Source: Corynebacterium variabile (GTDB lineage Bacteria; Actinomycetota; Actinomycetes; Mycobacteriales; Mycobacteriaceae). From it: DNA of 64,000 nt. The first letter of the stretch is position 1. Every line of letters starts with the position of its first letter. Below, in pieces: positions 60,049 to 64,000 of the stretch. The DNA lies in contig NZ_BJNT01000006.1 in the NCBI RefSeq assembly GCF_006539825.1, positions 1 to 64,000 on the forward strand. Direction: 5' to 3'. Made by a program: the position numbers and the translations under genes. The notes under the pieces are model-generated. The model did not search any database and was not told where the DNA came from. It was given only the letters and a program-made list of their open reading frames with translations.

Positions 60049-61041
60049 CTACTGAGGGGCGGACTCCGTACCGTCCTGTGCGCCGTCGGCCAGACTCTTT
60101 TCAGCGTCCGCCCCGGCATTCGTCTCAGCGGCTGCGTCGCGGTCCTCCTCCGGCTCCCCCACCGGACGCCCCGCGTTGACCTCGGAGGGGTCCTCCCTGG
60201 TCCGCTTCCGCGTGGCGATGAACAGTGCCACCGCACAGATGAAGACCACACCGGAGGTCACCGAGTTGATACGCACGTCACCGAAGACGGTGGTCGCCTC
60301 ATCGGTGCGCAGCAGCTCGATGAAGAACCGGCCGAAGGTGTAGCCGGCGACGTAGAGCATGAACACCCGGCCACCGCCGAGGCGGAACCGGCGGTCGGCC
60401 CAGACCAGCAGTGCGACGATGAGCAGGTTCCACAGCAGCTCGTAGAGGAAGGTCGGCTGGACGGTCTGCAGAACGAACCCGTCGGAGACGCCGTCCATGT
60501 TGCTGATGTTGCCGTTCTCATCGACCCGTCGGTAGATCTCCAGCGCCCAGGGCGCGTCGGAATCTCCGCCGTAGAGCTCCTGGTTGAACCAGTTGCCCAG
60601 TCGACCGATGGCCTGGGCGAACAGGATCGGTGGGGCGACGGCGTCCGCGAAGGGCGCCAGCGGCAGCTTCTTGTATCGCAGGACACCCCACACGGCCAGC
60701 CCACCGAAAACGACGGCACCCCAGATGCCGAGGCCACCGTTGGTGATGTTCAGGGCGTCCGTCCACTCCTTCCCCTCACCGAAGTACTTGTCGTGGTCGG
60801 TGATGACGTGGTAGACGCGACCACCGATGATGCCGGCGGGGACCGCGGCGATCGCGCAGTCGATGACGGTGTTACCGTCACCACCCCGGGCGACGTAGCG
60901 GCGCACCGTCCACCACACGGCGACGACGATGCCGACGAGGATGCACAGTGCGTAGGCCCGCAGAGTGATCGGCCCGAGGTGCCAGACGCCCTGGGGCGGC
61001 GACGGGATGGACGCGAGGTTCGTGACGGTCATCGATGTCAC
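60049..61041 (-). CDS. lgt: Prolipoprotein diacylglyceryl transferase
   Basis: Transfers diacylglycerol from phosphatidylglycerol to the lipobox cysteine of prolipoproteins. The 330-aa protein has about seven membrane helices and the Lgt signature [14 protein letters not shown] (about residue 145), with [15 protein letters not shown] earlier and [14 protein letters not shown] near the end. The last 55 residues are charged and Ala/Glu-rich, likely cytosolic, a common actinobacterial extension. GTG start overlaps the trpA stop (GTGA); ATG three codons later is also possible. It serves lipoproteins such as the ABC binding protein in this window. Confidence 0.95.
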   Translation of the reverse strand: MTSMTVTNLASIPSPPQGVWHLGPITLRAYALCILVGIVVAVWWTVRRYVARGGDGNTVIDCAIAAVPAGIIGGRVYHVITDHDKYFGEGKEWTDALNITNGGLGIWGAVVFGGLAVWGVLRYKKLPLAPFADAVAPPILFAQAIGRLGNWFNQELYGGDSDAPWALEIYRRVDENGNISNMDGVSDGFVLQTVQPTFLYELLWNLLIVALLVWADRRFRLGGGRVFMLYVAGYTFGRFFIELLRTDEATTVFGDVRINSVTSGVVFICAVALFIATRKRTREDPSEVNAGRPVGEPEEDRDAAAETNAGADAEKSLADGAQDGTESAPQ

Positions 61042-61811
61042 CGCCGGACGCCGTCGTGCAGGTCGGCGGCCAGCGCGTCAAGGGCATCGACCCCCTGACC
61101 GGCGGCGGTGATCAGTGCCGAACCGACGATGACGCCGTCGGCGTAGTCGGCGATGGCGGCAGCCTGGTCGCCGCTCTTCACGCCGAGACCCACGGCGACG
61201 GGCAGGTCGGTGGCCGAGCGGACCCGGTCCACCACACCACGGGCGTCGGTGGAGACGTCCTCCTGGGCGCCGGTGACGCCCATGTGCGACTGGGCGTAGA
61301 TGAATCCACCACCGGCGCGCACGGTCATGTCGAGACGCTCGGGGGTCGTCGAGGGTGCCACGAGGTAGACATTGTCCAGGCCGTTGGCAGCACAGGCGGC
61401 GTTCCAGCGCTCCGACTCCTCCGGCAGCAGGTCCGGGATGATCGAGCCGAGGCCGCCGGCGGCGGCGAGCTCCTCGGCGAACGTCTCCGGACCGTACTGC
61501 AGGATCGGATTCCAGTAGCTCATGATCACGGCGTTGCTGCCGGCGGCGACGACTGCCTCGACGGCGGCGAAGGTGTCGTGGACGCGGAAACCGTTGGACA
61601 GTGCCTCGGTGCCGGCGGCCTGGATCGTCGGGCCGTCCATCATCGGGTCACTGAACGGGATACCGACCTCGACAAGGTCCGCGTGACGGGCCAGGGTGGA
61701 CAGGTTCTCCAGGGCACCGCCCACCGTGGGATAGCCGGCCGGGAGATAGCCGACGAAGGCGGCACGACCTTCGGCGCGCGCCGAGGTGAAGATGTCGGAC
61801 AGGGCGGTCAT
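61038..61811 (-). CDS. trpA: Tryptophan synthase alpha chain
   Basis: Cleaves indole-3-glycerol phosphate to indole, which is channelled to the beta chain. The 257-aa TIM barrel has the signature [19 protein letters not shown] (about residues 47-65, catalytic Glu in LVEVGIP), the catalytic Asp in [10 protein letters not shown], and the phosphate loop [14 protein letters not shown] overlaps the trpB stop (ATGA) and the 3' end overlaps lgt. Confidence 0.97.
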   Translation of the reverse strand: MTALSDIFTSARAEGRAAFVGYLPAGYPTVGGALENLSTLARHADLVEVGIPFSDPMMDGPTIQAAGTEALSNGFRVHDTFAAVEAVVAAGSNAVIMSYWNPILQYGPETFAEELAAAGGLGSIIPDLLPEESERWNAACAANGLDNVYLVAPSTTPERLDMTVRAGGGFIYAQSHMGVTGAQEDVSTDARGVVDRVRSATDLPVAVGLGVKSGDQAAAIADYADGVIVGSALITAAGQGVDALDALAADLHDGVRR

Positions 61812-63124
61812 CGGGCGTTCTCCTCAGAATCGGCAGGGCGCATGTTGAACCACGTCGCGGCGGTGTCGACGTCCTTGTCACCACGGCCGGAGACGTTGAC
61901 GATGAACACCGGCTCCCTGCCGTCGGCGGTGGTACGGGTGCCGTCGGTGTACTCGGCGGCGATCTTCACCGCCAGAGCGACGGCATGCGCGGACTCGATC
62001 GCCGGGATGATGCCCTCGGTACGGGTCAGCAGCCGGAACGCGTCCATCGCCTCGGTGTCGGTGACCGGCAGATACTCCGCCCGGCCGATGTTCGCGAGGA
62101 AGGAGTGCTCCGGACCGACGCCCGGGTAGTCCAGACCGGCGGAGATCGAGTGGGACTCGATGATCTGGCCGTCCTCGTTCTGCATCAGGGCGGCGAAAGA
62201 GCCCTGGAAGACACCCTCGGACCCGACGGTGATCGGGGCGGCGTGACGACCGGTCTCCACACCGTCACCGCCGGCCTCGGCGCCGAGCAGGGCGACGGAT
62301 TCGTCGTCGATGAAGCGGTGGAAGAGACCGATGGCGTTCGAGCCGCCACCGACGCAGGCCAGCACGGCGTCCGGCAGGCGTCCCTCGGCGGCGAGGATCT
62401 GCTCACGGGCCTCGACACCGATGACGCGCTGCAGGTCACGGACCATCTCCGGGAAGGGGTGCGGGCCGGCGGCGGTACCGAAGGCGTAGTAGGTGTCCTC
62501 GGCGTGGGAGACCCAGAAACGCATGGCCTCGTTGATGGCGTCCTTCAGCGTCGCGGACCCCGCGGTGACCTCGACGACCTCCGCGCCGAGCAGTCGCATC
62601 CGGGCGATGTTGAGGGCCTGACGCTTCGCGTCGACCTCGCCCATGTAGATCCGGCAGTTCAGCCCCAACAGGGCACACGCGGTGGCCGTGGCGACACCGT
62701 GCTGGCCGGCACCGGTCTCGGCGATGACGTTGTCCTTGCCCATCCGCTTGGCGAGCAGGACCTGGCCCAGGACGTTGTTGATCTTGTGCGAGCCGGTGTG
62801 ATTCAGGTCCTCGCGCTTGAAGTAGACCTTCGCCCCTACGGCTTTCGAGAAGTTCGGGCCGTAGTACAGCGGGGACGGCCGACCGGTGTAGTTCCGGTGC
62901 AGGTCGTCGAGGGTCTCCAGGAAGTTCGGGTCGACCCGGGCCTTACCCCAGGCGTCCTCGATCTCGGTGACGACGGCCATGAGGGCCTCGGGGATGTAGC
63001 GCCCGCCGTAGTCCCCCCAGTGGCCGCGCTCGTCGGCGTCATGGGCGGTGGGGGTCGCGATGACCTCACCGGCAGTGGGGAGACCCAGGGGGTTCTTCGC
63101 GGATTCAGTACTGGGAGTGCTCAC
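61808..63124 (-). CDS. trpB: Tryptophan synthase beta chain
   Basis: PLP enzyme joining indole and serine. The 438-aa protein has the PLP lysine in [20 protein letters not shown] (about residue 110) and the phosphate-binding [15 protein letters not shown]. It carries an approximately 30-residue N-terminal leader before [16 protein letters not shown], slightly longer than most. Lies 39 bases after trpC and overlaps trpA. Confidence 0.97.
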   Translation of the reverse strand: MSTPSTESAKNPLGLPTAGEVIATPTAHDADERGHWGDYGGRYIPEALMAVVTEIEDAWGKARVDPNFLETLDDLHRNYTGRPSPLYYGPNFSKAVGAKVYFKREDLNHTGSHKINNVLGQVLLAKRMGKDNVIAETGAGQHGVATATACALLGLNCRIYMGEVDAKRQALNIARMRLLGAEVVEVTAGSATLKDAINEAMRFWVSHAEDTYYAFGTAAGPHPFPEMVRDLQRVIGVEAREQILAAEGRLPDAVLACVGGGSNAIGLFHRFIDDESVALLGAEAGGDGVETGRHAAPITVGSEGVFQGSFAALMQNEDGQIIESHSISAGLDYPGVGPEHSFLANIGRAEYLPVTDTEAMDAFRLLTRTEGIIPAIESAHAVALAVKIAAEYTDGTRTTADGREPVFIVNVSGRGDKDVDTAATWFNMRPADSEENAR

Positions 63125-63163
63125 GGGGTCCGACTGTACCCTGCGACACCCACGTGCCTTCTG

Positions 63164-63967
63164 TCAGGCGCGCGGGAACGCAGGGTGCTGGCCGGCGGCC
63201 ACCAGCGACCGGCAGGCCTGGCCCGGGTTCGGAGAGGTGACCAGACCTTCGCCGACGAGGATGGCGTCCGCCCCGCCCGCGGCATAGGTCTGCAGATCGG
63301 TCTTGGACTTCACACCGGACTCGGCGACCTTCACGATCCCTTCGGGGATGACCGGGGCGATCCTGCTGAACACGCCCGTGTCGACCTCGAGGGTCTTGAG
63401 GTTGCGGGCGTTGACGCCGATGACCTTCGCGCCCACGGCGACGGCCCGCTCCGCCTCCTCGACGGTGTGGACCTCGACCAGGGCGGTCATGCCCAGGGAT
63501 TCGGTGCGGTCCAGCAGAGCGGCGAGCTGGTCCTGTTCCAGGGCGGCGACGATGAGCAGGATGACGTCCGCACCGTGCGCCCTGGCCTCATGGATCTGGT
63601 ACGGGGTGGTGGTGAAGTCCTTGCGCAGCAGGGGGATGTTCACATTGGCGCGGACCTTGTCGAAGTCCGCCAGGGACCCGTGGAACCGTCGCTGCTCGGT
63701 GAGGCAGCTGATCACCGCGGCACCGTTGGCCTCGTAGGCCTTGGCCAGCACCTCCGGCTCCGGGATCTCCGCCAGATGCCCCTTCGAAGGGCTCGCGCGC
63801 TTGACCTCGGCGATGACACTGACGGAGGGGGCGGAGAGGGCGGCGAGGGCGTCCAGGGGAGCCGGGGCGTCCAGGGCACGGGCCTTGATCTCGGAGAGGG
63901 GGACCTCGGCCTCGCGGCGGGCGGTGTCCTCCAGGACACCGGCAATGATCTCGTCGAGCACAGTCAT
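63164..63967 (-). CDS. trpC: Indole-3-glycerol phosphate synthase
   Basis: Ring-closing decarboxylation of CdRP to indole-3-glycerol phosphate. The 267-aa monofunctional enzyme has the signature [15 protein letters not shown] (about residue 50), [23 protein letters not shown] and [15 protein letters not shown]. Not fused to TrpF. ATG at 63967 is chosen as the family start and because TACGAT lies exactly 6 nt upstream. The gene is complete; upstream trp genes would lie beyond the window edge. Confidence 0.96.
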   Translation of the reverse strand: MTVLDEIIAGVLEDTARREAEVPLSEIKARALDAPAPLDALAALSAPSVSVIAEVKRASPSKGHLAEIPEPEVLAKAYEANGAAVISCLTEQRRFHGSLADFDKVRANVNIPLLRKDFTTTPYQIHEARAHGADVILLIVAALEQDQLAALLDRTESLGMTALVEVHTVEEAERAVAVGAKVIGVNARNLKTLEVDTGVFSRIAPVIPEGIVKVAESGVKSKTDLQTYAAGGADAILVGEGLVTSPNPGQACRSLVAAGQHPAFPRA

Positions 63968-63973
63968 GGCGTT

Positions 63974-63979
63974 ATCGTA
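63974..63979 (-). promoter_or_regulatory. Candidate -10 box of trpC-trpB-trpA-lgt
   Basis: TACGAT on the minus strand exactly 6 nt before the trpC ATG. Suggests that trpCBA-lgt has its own leaderless promoter. Confidence 0.45.
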
Positions 63980-64000
63980 ACCGCCCGTGACGCCCGCCAT

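Overview
The window looks like a chromosomal segment of a high-GC Corynebacterium. The glucose PTS permease at 39141-41168 is, from memory, close to C. glutamicum PtsG along its whole length. Gene order also follows the conserved mycobacterial/corynebacterial block that in M. tuberculosis runs trpC-trpB-trpA-lgt-pykA ... polA-rpsA-coaE-uvrB-USP-MBL-uvrA-infC-rpmI-rplT-tsnR-pheS-pheT-argCJBDFRGH-tyrS. That synteny is recalled, not computed. I found no insertion sequence, prophage, CRISPR array or toxin-antitoxin locus.

Layout. 1-5600: Leloir galactose operon on the minus strand (galM, sodium:solute symporter, small two-helix membrane protein, galT, galK). 5658-7120: tyrS and a Trm112-like protein. 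7228-15695: the arginine cluster argC-J-B-D-F-R-G-H, read right to left and preceded by a promoter and a candidate ArgR operator. 15840-21864: pheS-pheT, a SpoU methyltransferase, and infC-rpmI-rplT with a long leader and an ATC start on infC. 22217-30233: Pro-rich membrane protein, uvrA, metallo-hydrolase and HelD-like helicase. 30283-35090: secreted peptidase-like hydrolase, USP, uvrB, coaE. 35133-38975: thiolase, FabG4-like reductase and MaoC hydratase. 39141-46754: ptsG, SDR, rpsA, a decarboxylating dehydrogenase, a DUF368 lipid-carrier transporter and an MgtC-like protein. 46779-54384: polA, TetR, an odd tRNA with anticodon CAA, glutaminase-STAS, and an amino-acid ABC transporter. 54585-58562: little-known genes (125-aa protein, DUF4921/GalT-like protein, M20 amidohydrolase, patatin). 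58581-63967: pyk, lgt, trpA, trpB, trpC.

How it works together. Most genes are core: arginine and tryptophan synthesis, two aminoacyl-tRNA synthetases, ribosomal proteins and IF-3, nucleotide excision repair, DNA polymerase I, CoA synthesis and glycolysis. The accessory part is sugar and amino-acid uptake: galactose import and breakdown, glucose PTS, and glutaminase beside a polar amino-acid importer.

The most distinctive signals are not protein families. They are a TANNNT box 6-8 nt ahead of the start codon of about sixteen genes (leaderless transcription), the IF-3 ATC start with a small overlapping upstream ORF, a tRNA with a Leu anticodon but a short variable loop, and a perfect 22-bp intergenic inverted repeat surrounded by TCATGA motifs. 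I saw no clear previously undescribed multi-gene system. The 54585-58562 cluster is the best place to look for unknown biochemistry.
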